Shown here in pieces: positions 1-7,419 of a stretch of DNA of 64,000 nucleotides. The notes below the pieces were generated by a model that saw nothing but the letters and a program-made list of their open reading frames with translations, did not search any database and was not told where the DNA came from. Source of the stretch: Paenibacillus cisolokensis (GTDB lineage: Bacteria > Bacillota > Bacilli > Paenibacillales > Paenibacillaceae); NCBI RefSeq assembly GCF_018403665.1, contig NZ_BOVJ01000059.1:1-64000 (forward strand). The letters are read 5' to 3'. Every line of letters starts with the position of its first letter. Position 1 is the first letter of the stretch. The translations under genes were made by a program, and so were the position numbers.

Positions 1-95
1 GCTGTCAATAGCGGAAAAAACTGTACTTTTGCAGGATTGGTTGATTTATAACGAATGAAAACGAGTGAAAACGGCAGCGAACAGGTGCAGGGGCC

Positions 96-270
96 CGAAA
101 TGGTTTAAGCTGATGGTATGCGGATCTCTTCGGGATGGTTTAAGCTCCGGAAGTGCGGTGCTTTCCGAAATGGTTTAAGCTGATGGTATGCGGATCTCTC
201 CGAAACGGTTTAGGCTACTGGTGTACGGAGATCCCCGAGACGGTTTAAGCTGCTCTGTATGGAGGGATGC
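96..270. repeat. Five tandem copies of a 35-bp repeat
   Basis: Five head-to-tail 35-bp units start at 96, 131, 166, 201 and 236. Units 1 and 3 differ only in their last base. All share a core close to CGAAATGGTTTAAGCT, with the second half more divergent. The period is not a multiple of three and no open frame follows it, so it is probably non-coding. Function is unknown; it lies upstream of the GntR/ABC operon. Confidence 0.85.
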
Positions 271-279
271 CGCGAACTG

Positions 280-324
280 CGGCTAATACCGTATACCGGG
301 TCGGCTAATACCGTAATACCGGGT
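280..324. repeat. Tandem pair of a 22/23-bp repeat
   Basis: CGGCTAATACCGTATACCGG at 280 is repeated at 302 with one extra A. The two copies abut directly and lie just after the 35-bp repeats. No coding frame explains them. Confidence 0.7.
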
Positions 325-409
325 CAAAGAAAAGCTGCGAATGGGAAACGTATGACTTTATGCCGTTCGATAAGCGCGAACCGCGCAACAGAAAACGTCG
401 CATGTCACT

Positions 410-430
410 AACGCCGCCAGGCGTTTTTCT
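410..430 (+). terminator. Rho-independent terminator, short stem
   Basis: The stem AACGCC (410-415) and GGCGTT (420-425) has a GCCA loop and runs into TTTTTC. It separates the repeat region from the promoter of the GntR operon. Confidence 0.55.
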
Positions 431-485
431 TATGTTTGACCGCACCATAGACAGCACCGTGTTATGTTTGACAGTACTCTTATGT

Positions 486-520
486 TTGACAACACCGTTA
501 ATACCGTATATACTGTATAT
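486..520 (+). promoter_or_regulatory. SigA-type promoter with palindromic operator over the -10 box
   Basis: TTGACA at 486-491 and TATACT at 509-514 are separated by exactly 17 bp. A perfect 13-bp palindrome, ATATAC-T-GTATAT (508-520), overlaps the -10 box, which is a natural site for autorepression by the GntR-family product encoded 34 bp downstream. The sequence TTATGTTTGAC, which supplies the -35, occurs three times (430, 462, 480). Confidence 0.75.
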
Positions 521-553
521 GTACAGTTATAACGAATAGAGGGATCCCGCGCA

Positions 554-924
554 GTGAACATTTTGATTTCCAATTCGTCCGACGAACCTATATATTTGCA
601 AATCGTGAACCAGATTAAAGAACAAATTATGAAAGGGGAGCTGACCGATTCCGAGCCTCTTCCTTCGATCCGCAGCTTGGCGAAAGATCTCAACATCAGC
701 GTCATCACGACGAAGAGAGCCTACGACGAGCTGGAAAAGGAAGGCTTTATCGTCACCGTGGCCGGAAAAGGTTCCTTTGTGGCGTCGATTAACAACGAAA
801 TGCTGCGCGAGGCGAAAATCAGGGTGATCGAGGAAAAATGACCGAGGCCGTAACGACAGCCAAGCTTTTGGGTCTGACTTTGGATGAATTGCAAGAAATG
901 CTCACGTTGATCTACGAGGGGTGA
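554..924 (+). pseudogene. GntR-family regulator, YtrA subfamily (frameshifted)
   Basis: A winged helix-turn-helix repressor, first gene of an ABC transporter operon. The GTG-started frame encodes the GntR domain (residues 4-75, with PSIRSLAKDL and a GKGSFV wing) and stops at 841 after 95 residues. The next frame, from ATG 838 to 924, encodes TAKLLGLTLDELQEML, which is the helix that normally ends YtrA proteins. One extra A in the run at 834-838 would join them into a 123-residue protein of normal length. Otherwise this is a truncated repressor with an ATGA-overlapping 28-residue peptide. YtrA proteins usually repress their own ABC operon in response to envelope stress; the palindrome over the promoter fits this. 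Confidence 0.75.
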
Positions 925-930
925 ACCGCA

Positions 931-1809
931 ATGGATAACATTTTGGAAATAACCAACCTGTCAAAAAGCTACGGCGAGTTCTCTTTGAAAAACATCAATC
1001 TTTCGTTGAAACGCGGGTATATTATGGGCTTCATCGGGCCGAACGGGGCCGGCAAAAGCACCACGATCAAACTGATCATGAACCTGGTGAAGAAGGATGA
1101 AGGACAAATCCGCATTTTCGGATTGGACCACGAGAAGGATGAAATCGCCGTCAAGGAGAAAATCGGGTTTGTTTACGACGAAAATCATTTTTACGATGAA
1201 CTGACAGTCCGGGAATTGAAAAATATGATCCGCCCTTTTTACAGCAGATGGGATGAAGGATTGTTCCAAAAGCTGGCCAAAGACTTCAACTTGCCTTTAA
1301 AGAAGCAGATCAAGCATTTGTCCAAAGGGATGAAAATGAAATTTTCGTTGGCCTTGGCGCTTTCGCACGGTGCGGAGCTGCTGATCATGGACGAACCGAC
1401 GTCCGGTCTGGACCCGCTGATCCGGAACGAGCTTCTGGAAATTTTGCAGGAGGTCATTCAAGACGAAGATAAATCGATCTTTTTCTCCACCCACATCACG
1501 TCCGACCTGGACAAAGTCGCCGATTTCATTACCCTGATCCATAACGGCGAAATTTTGCTGAGCACAACAAAAGACGAGCTGCTGGAACAATACTGCATCG
1601 TCAAGGGCGGCAAGGAAACGTTAAGCGAAACGAACCGGGAAGACCTGATCGGCCTGAAGGAGAACAAATACGGATTTGAAGCGTTGTGCCGGAACAAACG
1701 GGAGGCCATGAAACGGTTCGGCAACTCGGTCATTCTGGAAAAACCGACCCTGGAGGACATTTTGCTGTTTACAACCAGAGGAGGACGGACCAATGTTTCA
1801 TCTTATTAA
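931..1809 (+). CDS. ABC transporter ATP-binding protein (YtrB/BcrA-like)
   Basis: Cytoplasmic ATPase of 292 residues that powers the membrane protein encoded next. Walker A GPNGAGKST is at residues 36-44, an LSKGMKMK signature replaces LSGGQ, Walker B with LIMDEPTSGLDPL follows, and the switch histidine lies in STHI. The C-terminal 80 residues are typical of the exporter-type ATPases found with YtrA regulators. The start ATG follows AGGGGTGA. The stop overlaps the permease start by 17 bp, so translation is probably coupled. The substrate cannot be read from sequence; efflux or response to cell-wall-active compounds is inferred from the gene set. Confidence 0.88.
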   Translation: MDNILEITNLSKSYGEFSLKNINLSLKRGYIMGFIGPNGAGKSTTIKLIMNLVKKDEGQIRIFGLDHEKDEIAVKEKIGFVYDENHFYDELTVRELKNMIRPFYSRWDEGLFQKLAKDFNLPLKKQIKHLSKGMKMKFSLALALSHGAELLIMDEPTSGLDPLIRNELLEILQEVIQDEDKSIFFSTHITSDLDKVADFITLIHNGEILLSTTKDELLEQYCIVKGGKETLSETNREDLIGLKENKYGFEALCRNKREAMKRFGNSVILEKPTLEDILLFTTRGGRTNVSSY

Positions 1810-2431
1810 AAAAGACGTATTGATGCAAAAACGGACGCTGCTGCTGTCTCTGCTTATCATGGTCTTCTTCTCTTTTTCCCTTTCCCCGATGGGAACCGCC
1901 GGGCTCACGGTCAGCATATGGGCGATCTGTTACCTGTTTGTTTACGGTGCCGGCATGCTGGAAGAAAAAACAAACGGCGATAAGCTGCTGGTCAGCCTGC
2001 CGATCCGGAAAAACACGATCGTGATGTCCAAGTACGTGTCCGTCTATGTGTTCGCGGCTTATGCGTTGCTCGTAAACTTTATCATTCGCATGCTGGCGAA
2101 TCTGTTTCAGATTCCCCATTTCAGTTTTCCGTTTACGTTAGAGGCGGTTGCCTCCACACTCATTGCGGTCACGCTAATATTCAGTCTTTCGTTCCCGCTT
2201 ATATTCAAAGTCGGTTTTATGAAATCGCGCTTGACGAATTTCGTGGTCCTGTTCGCTTTTCTGTTCGTAGGACACCCGATCGCAGGTCAATTATCGAACG
2301 GCGCGGGGATCGATTTCTCTCTTGCAAGGTCGGATACCGGCCTGACGATATTGGTTGTACTTGCGCTATTGATTATCGTGATCGCGTCATTTTCACTTTC
2401 GCTTGCTTTTTACCGGAGGAGGGAGTTTTGA
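1793..2431 (+). CDS. ABC-2 type permease, six-helix
   Basis: A 212-residue integral membrane protein with about six hydrophobic segments, starting with a short basic N-terminus (FHLIKKDVLMQKRT), as in the ABC2_membrane_5 family paired with YtrB-like ATPases. The motif EEKTNGDKLLVSLPIRK after the second helix is the usual cytoplasmic coupling segment of this family. It overlaps the ATPase gene and ends 52 bp from the convergent AraC gene. It is probably the membrane half of an exporter; substrate unknown. Confidence 0.8.
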   Translation: MFHLIKKDVLMQKRTLLLSLLIMVFFSFSLSPMGTAGLTVSIWAICYLFVYGAGMLEEKTNGDKLLVSLPIRKNTIVMSKYVSVYVFAAYALLVNFIIRMLANLFQIPHFSFPFTLEAVASTLIAVTLIFSLSFPLIFKVGFMKSRLTNFVVLFAFLFVGHPIAGQLSNGAGIDFSLARSDTGLTILVVLALLIIVIASFSLSLAFYRRREF

Positions 2432-2483
2432 AAATGGGGCCGTCAACGAGCCGTCTTTTATAACCCGGGACATGGCGGCGCGG

Positions 2484-3347
2484 TTATTCCGGCGGCACGG
2501 ACCGGAACTGCTTCCGGAAGGCGCTGGGCGTCAAGCCGGCATGGCGGCGGAAGCAGCGGACGAAATAAGGGAAGGAACCGAAGCCGGTCTCCTCGGCCAC
2601 TTTGCCGACCGGCTCGTTCGTATTAACGAGCAGCAGCTTGGCCTGCTCGATCCGGTAACGGGTCAAATACTCGAGCGGGGTGCAGCCGAACGCTTCTTTC
2701 ATGCAGAGCGCAATATAATTGGCATGAAAATGCAGCGCTTCCGACATGCGCTTGTAATGCAGCGGTTCCCGGTAATGGCGGCGCAGGAAGACGGCCGCTT
2801 CCTCCGCGACGGCGAGGCGGGGGCTTGCGGGAACCGCGCCCCCCGCTTCCTGCAGCTGCAGCAGCGCCGCAAGAAAATGCTGCTGGCGTTTCCAGCGCGA
2901 AGCGGCGTCGGGATGCCGCTGCAGCAAAATGCCCCGCAGCTCGCTATAGACCGCTTCCGGCACTGGAATACGGCCGGCTTGCGGAATATACCAGGTGAAA
3001 TATTCCACCTGGTCATACGGATGAACCGGCGGCCTGACTGCCGGCGTCTGCCGCTCGTACACTTCCTCCCAACGGCCGAGCGTCTGAAAATGAACCCAGT
3101 AGAAATGCGTCTCCGACCGGCATGGAACGGCTGTCCGGTGAGCGCGGTCCGGACGCAGAATGGCGTAATGTCCCGCTTCCACCTGCAGCGGCATGCCGTT
3201 CTCCTCCAGTTCAAGCGCGCCGCCTGTCACGACGAGAAGATCGAAGACGCCGATGTTGGAGCGGTCCGGATGCGTACCGCCCGCCGGGTACGTATCTTCG
3301 CCCGCGACGATGCAGTGCGGCATTGGCGGACATACGAATTGAAACAT
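2484..3347 (-). CDS. AraC-family transcriptional regulator
   Basis: A 287-residue one-component regulator. The N-terminal ~160 residues form a cupin-like AraC ligand domain (GHYAILRPDRAHR), and the C-terminal ~100 residues carry two helix-turn-helix motifs ending in the conserved VAEETGFGSFPYFVRCFRR and GLTPSAFRKQ. The ATG is preceded by GGAAGG seven bases away. It is divergent from the GH127 glycosidase gene across a 169-bp gap, so it most likely activates that gene in response to a plant-derived sugar (inference). Confidence 0.88.
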   Translation of the reverse strand: MFQFVCPPMPHCIVAGEDTYPAGGTHPDRSNIGVFDLLVVTGGALELEENGMPLQVEAGHYAILRPDRAHRTAVPCRSETHFYWVHFQTLGRWEEVYERQTPAVRPPVHPYDQVEYFTWYIPQAGRIPVPEAVYSELRGILLQRHPDAASRWKRQQHFLAALLQLQEAGGAVPASPRLAVAEEAAVFLRRHYREPLHYKRMSEALHFHANYIALCMKEAFGCTPLEYLTRYRIEQAKLLLVNTNEPVGKVAEETGFGSFPYFVRCFRRHAGLTPSAFRKQFRSVPPE

Positions 3348-3516
3348 TTCAGTTCCTTCCCCTTTACGATGCAGCTTGTCATTATCTTAATAGACCGGCA
3401 TGCGCAGATGCAATTAGATGTTGCGATCGGATAAAAGGCGGTTGTCATCGGCTATCCCGTCCCTTTCGCTTTCATGCTATATTCGGTTCATCCGATAGCG
3501 AAAAGGGGAGAAACGT

Positions 3517-5391
3517 ATGGCGCTGCATCGTACGGCATTTGAACCGCTTCCGCTCGGAAGCGTAAAGCCGGCCGGATGGCTGTACAACCAGCTGCGTATC
3601 CAGGCGGACGGACTGACCGGCCATCTGGAAGATCATTGGGCCGACGTCGGACCGGACAACGGCTGGCTCGGAGGAAAAGGGGAAAGCTGGGAGCGCGGTC
3701 CGTATTATGTGGACGGGCTGCTTCCGCTCGCCTATCTGCTGGAGGATGAGCGGTTGATCGGCAAGGCGAACCGCTGGATCGAATGGTCGCTCGCGAGCCA
3801 GCGGAGCGACGGGCAATTCGGTCCGGACGCCATTCGCACCGTTAACAGCGAGGTCGACGGAAAGCAGGACTGGTGGCATTACATGATTATGCTGAAAGTG
3901 CTGACGCAGCATGCGGAGGCGACAGGAGACGAACGGATCGTCCCGTTCCTGGGCAGGTTTTTCCGATACGTGCGCAGCAAGATCGAGGAGCAGCCGCTGC
4001 GCGGATGGGCGAAGGCGCGGGGAGCGGAAATGCTGCTGACGCTGCGCTGGCTGTACAAGCGCACCGAAGATCCGATGTTGCCGGAGCTGGCGGCGATTGT
4101 CGCCCGGCAGACGCTGGAATGGACGGAGATCTTCCACGACTTTCCGTACTGGCGCAAGGTGGAGCAATGGGATTGGCGAACCCATGTCGTCAATGTGGCG
4201 ATGGGGATCAAGACGCCGGGGACGATTTACGAATGGACCGGCGACCCCGTCCAGCGGGAAGCGGTGCGCCGCGGCATCGACAGCCTGATGATCTACCACG
4301 GTCAGGCGCATGGCATGTTCTCGGGAGATGAATGGCTGTCCGGCACACATCCGAGCCAAGGGGTGGAACTGTGCGCCGTCGTCGAGTACATGTTCTCCAT
4401 GGAGCAGTTGACGCGCATCTATGGCGACGGGCGGTTCGGCGACATTTTGGAAAAAGTCGCCTTTAACGCGCTGCCGGCGGCGATTTCGGCGGATTGGACC
4501 TCGCATCAGTACGACCAGCAAGTCAATCAGATCGTCTGCAACGTCGCGCCGCGAAGCTGGAGCAACGGCCCGGATGCGAATCTGTTCGGCCTGGAGCCGC
4601 ATTTCGGCTGCTGCACGGCCAATATGCACCAGGGGTGGCCCAAGTTTGCCGCTTCGCTGTGGATGGCGGACGGCGAAGGGGGATTGGCCGCGGTCTCCTA
4701 CGCGCCGTGTGTCGTCCGGACGAAGGTCGGTTCGGGCGCGGAGGCGGAATTGAAGGTTAGCGGCGAATATCCGTTTCGCGAAGACGTCGTCATGGAGCTG
4801 ACGCTTGAGCGGCCGGAGCGGTTTGCCTTCACATTGCGCATACCGGCATGGTGCTCCGATCCGGCGCTGGAGGTGAACGGCGAACGGGTCGACCTTGGCG
4901 CCGCCAAGGACGGATACGCCCGGATCGAGCGCGAATGGCACAGCGGCGACAGACTGGTGCTGAAGCTGCCGATGACGGTGCGCACGGTGATGCGCAATTT
5001 GAATGCCGTCAACGTGGAACGGGGACCTCTCGTCTATGTGCTGCCGGTGGGCGAGAATTGGCAGCTGCTCACGAAGCGCGAGAAGTTTCACGATTGGGAA
5101 ATTTACCCTGCCACCCCGTGGAAATACGGTTTACTTGCGGAAACCGGTTTTGAGCCGTCGTTCGCGGAAGTGCCCTACCAGCCGTTCGATGCCCGCCATG
5201 CGCCGGTCCGGTTGAAGGCGACCGGCAAGCTGGTGCGCGATTGGCGGATGGAGGGCAACAGTGCGGGAACGCCGCCGCTTTATCCCGACGCGTCGGACCA
5301 GCCCGCCGCCGAGCTGGAGCTGGTGCCTTACGGCAGCGCGCGGCTGCGCATAGGGGAGTTTCCGCTTATTCGACAGGAACCGAATTCATAA
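3517..5391 (+). CDS. Glycoside hydrolase family 127 (beta-L-arabinofuranosidase-like, DUF1680)
   Basis: A 624-residue cytoplasmic enzyme without signal peptide, expected to cleave beta-L-arabinofuranosides from plant glycans or glycoproteins. Family knowledge from HypBA1 places a zinc on Glu-x-Cys and a Cys-Cys pair, the first cysteine of the pair being the nucleophile. Here E284 and C286 (GVELCA) and C365/C366 (FGCCTAN) match, and E272 in GDEWLSG is the likely acid/base. The N-terminal two thirds are an alpha/alpha barrel (YYVDGLLPLAYLL), the rest beta-sandwich. The start is set by AAAGGGGAG. Divergent AraC regulator upstream; a terminator hairpin follows. Substrate specificity within GH127 and GH146 cannot be decided. 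Confidence 0.87.
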   Translation: MALHRTAFEPLPLGSVKPAGWLYNQLRIQADGLTGHLEDHWADVGPDNGWLGGKGESWERGPYYVDGLLPLAYLLEDERLIGKANRWIEWSLASQRSDGQFGPDAIRTVNSEVDGKQDWWHYMIMLKVLTQHAEATGDERIVPFLGRFFRYVRSKIEEQPLRGWAKARGAEMLLTLRWLYKRTEDPMLPELAAIVARQTLEWTEIFHDFPYWRKVEQWDWRTHVVNVAMGIKTPGTIYEWTGDPVQREAVRRGIDSLMIYHGQAHGMFSGDEWLSGTHPSQGVELCAVVEYMFSMEQLTRIYGDGRFGDILEKVAFNALPAAISADWTSHQYDQQVNQIVCNVAPRSWSNGPDANLFGLEPHFGCCTANMHQGWPKFAASLWMADGEGGLAAVSYAPCVVRTKVGSGAEAELKVSGEYPFREDVVMELTLERPERFAFTLRIPAWCSDPALEVNGERVDLGAAKDGYARIEREWHSGDRLVLKLPMTVRTVMRNLNAVNVERGPLVYVLPVGENWQLLTKREKFHDWEIYPATPWKYGLLAETGFEPSFAEVPYQPFDARHAPVRLKATGKLVRDWRMEGNSAGTPPLYPDASDQPAAELELVPYGSARLRIGEFPLIRQEPNS

Positions 5392-5407
5392 TTTTATTAT
5401 CGTGGAG

Positions 5408-5487
5408 AAGCCGCCCCGTACGACCGGTCAATCCGGAACGTGAGAACGTGACGTGTCCGATAGCCGGTCATGCGAATGCGGCTTTTT
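5408..5487 (+). terminator. Large stem-loop terminator after GH127
   Basis: AAGCCGC (5408-5414) pairs with GCGGCTT (5478-5484), and GACCGG pairs internally with CCGGTC. The outer stem runs into TTTTT. The loop is long, so confidence is moderate. The rest of the gap to 5716 holds two ATTCCTAAAAAT-like copies and no gene that I can support. Confidence 0.5.
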
Positions 5488-5716
5488 GTTGTTCAAACTC
5501 GATACTTCCAGCCCATTGCGGTCGCTTGCCGATCCCGATTTCCTAAAAATAGTCGCATAGTCCCCGACCGCAAGCTTACGGCTGGAGTCGGAATTCCTAA
5601 AAATTCGTTAAGTTCGCTTGTTTGTTCGCCTTCCAGATTGCTATAGTTTTTGAAACAAAATCTATCGTTTCCAACTTATAGACGCAGACTTTGGAGCTAA
5701 GAAAGGAAGAGGGGTT

Positions 5717-6549
5717 ATGAGATTGGGAGGCCCGGTCTTTGTCGAATTCGAGGACCCGGACGGCTGGATTCGTGCGTTGAAAGCGGAAGGGTATCGGGCG
5801 GGAACGTGTCCGGTCGGACATGACGCTTCGGCGGAGCTGATACGCGCTTACCGGAACGCGGCCGATGCGCATGATATCGTCATTGCCGAGGTGGGCGCTT
5901 GGAGCAATCCGATCAGCCCGGACGAGCGTACGAGAAAAGCGGCCGTCGAACATTGCAAGCAGCAGCTCGAGCTTGCGGAACGGATCGGCGCGAGATGCTG
6001 CGTCAATATTGCCGGTTCGCGCGGCGAGCAGTGGGACGGACCGCATCCGGACAATTTTTCCGAGGAAACGTTCGAGCTGATCGTCGATACCGTGCGGGAA
6101 ATTATCGATGCCGTCAATCCGCAGCGCACCTTTTATGCGCTGGAGACGATGCCCTGGGCATTTCCCGACTCGGCCGACACTTACGTTGCGCTCATTAAAG
6201 CGATTAATCGCAAGGCGTTCGCGGTTCATCTGGACCCGGTCAACATGATCTCGAGCCCCCGAATCTATTATCGGAACGGAGAAATGATCAAAGATTTTTT
6301 GCCAAGCTGGGACCGTTCATTCGTACTTGCCATGCGAAAGATATCCGCTTGTCCGGACAACTGACCGTACGTCTCGAAGAGACGGTTCCGGGAACCGGGG
6401 AACTGAACTATGCCGTTTATTTGCGCGAGCTGAGCTGGCTGGACCCGGATATTCCGCTGATCATCGAGCATCTGGACGATGCGGATCAATATCGTCGGGC
6501 GGCCGGCTATATCCGCCAGGTTGCCGCTTCGCTCGATATCCCGCTGTAG
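5717..6549 (+). pseudogene. Sugar phosphate isomerase/epimerase-like TIM barrel (frameshifted)
   Basis: A xylose-isomerase-like TIM barrel protein. The first frame covers residues 1-195, with the typical YALETMPW and AVHLDPVNM strands. After the T6 run at 6295-6300 it derails. The next frame continues as KLGPFIRTCHAKDI, LSGQLTVRLEE and GTGELNYAVYL to the stop at 6549. One extra T gives a 277-residue protein of normal length. In this family the glutamate and histidine of ALE and CHAKD bind the metal. A GGAAGAGGGG site precedes the ATG. Substrate unknown; likely a sugar or inositol-type acid given the surrounding carbohydrate genes. Confidence 0.75.
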
Positions 6550-6577
6550 TCCGGTCTTGCAAACGTGTAACGGCCGA

Positions 6578-6616
6578 AAATCGCGGGCAGCCCGCTTTGC
6601 GGGCTGCCCGCGATTT
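6578..6616. terminator. Bidirectional terminator, 18-bp perfect stem
   Basis: AAATCGCGGGCAGCCCGC (6578-6595) is the exact reverse complement of 6599-6616 around a TTT loop. It sits between two convergent genes and ends in AAA/TTT on both strands. Confidence 0.85.
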
Positions 6617-6629
6617 CATCTTTGTAAAA

Positions 6630-7328
6630 TCAGATTTGCGTAATGACATATACAAGCGGTTCGTGGCCGGCTTCCGTACCGAAGAAATACAACTGGTTGC
6701 CGAGAAACAGCTCATAGTACCGGTGCCTCGACGGCTCCGGTTTGCCGCGCAGTCCGAGGCGGATTTGCGCCGGCGCGTCGTCCTCCAGATCGAATCGGGG
6801 AGGTTCGATCCACTGCATCAGAAACTTCATCGGCACGGACGAAGCGTAAGTCGCGGGCGACTCGTCGTCAAGCAGCCAGTTGGGCTTGCCGCCAAGCTTG
6901 TTTCGTTTGGCCGCGGTCTTCTTCGACGGCACAAGCTCGAGACGGTTGAAGCGGATTTTGGGGGTGTAATCCATACGCTGCTCGCCTGACCTCGTCTCGA
7001 ACACGACGATGCGAAAATTCCGTTGATACTGAGTCAGGAAGCCTTGCGGAATATCGGCGCCGGCAAGCACGCCGGTCAGCATTTCCGGAATCAGATACTC
7101 TTCATGAGCGCATGAGGTGCAGGCGAATACGGCCATCGACAAGGACTGCCAGACATGTCCTGCCGGAAAGGCCACTTGATAGAAGAACGTCAGATCGGCA
7201 CCGCACAGCCTGCATTGCGGCAAGTCGACGCCGGCCGGAATCCGGGGCCGGCCGCCGATGAAGGAGGTGTCGTCTGCGTTTTGGCCGCTCACGGCCGGTT
7301 TGGATTCAATGAACCAACAAGCATCCAT
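6630..7328 (-). CDS. DUF1963/YwqG-like protein with two CxxC motifs; candidate immunity protein
   Basis: A 232-residue soluble protein without signal or membrane segment. The N-terminus has GGRPRIPAG followed by CRLC and DLTFFYQ, a layout resembling the DUF1963/YwqG family, and a second CTSC pair 35 residues later. The four cysteines could bind zinc. The C-terminus contains ELFLGNQLYFFG. It starts 91 bp after the stop of the PrsW-nuclease gene on the same strand, the usual place of an immunity gene. Family assignment is by pattern only and the immunity role is inference. It could equally be an unrelated housekeeping protein. Confidence 0.6.
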   Translation of the reverse strand: MDACWFIESKPAVSGQNADDTSFIGGRPRIPAGVDLPQCRLCGADLTFFYQVAFPAGHVWQSLSMAVFACTSCAHEEYLIPEMLTGVLAGADIPQGFLTQYQRNFRIVVFETRSGEQRMDYTPKIRFNRLELVPSKKTAAKRNKLGGKPNWLLDDESPATYASSVPMKFLMQWIEPPRFDLEDDAPAQIRLGLRGKPEPSRHRYYELFLGNQLYFFGTEAGHEPLVYVITQI

Positions 7329-7419
7329 AGGTTGATCGCTCCCTGCCGTTTAGTAAACTGTATGGCTATAAGTCAGTGTACCATATCCGGGACATCCGGC
7401 CGCAACCCGTCAAGCGGCA

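Noticed and set aside
96-270. CRISPR array
   Set aside because: The units abut with no unique spacers and no cas genes are near.
280-300. Short similarity to the 16S rRNA phrase GGCTAATACCG
   Set aside because: Only about a dozen bases match, it is duplicated in tandem, and no other rRNA helices surround it.
3472-5091. Long antisense frame (539 codons) opposite GH127
   Set aside because: Arg/His/Pro-rich shadow of a GC-rich gene, no ribosome site and no domain.
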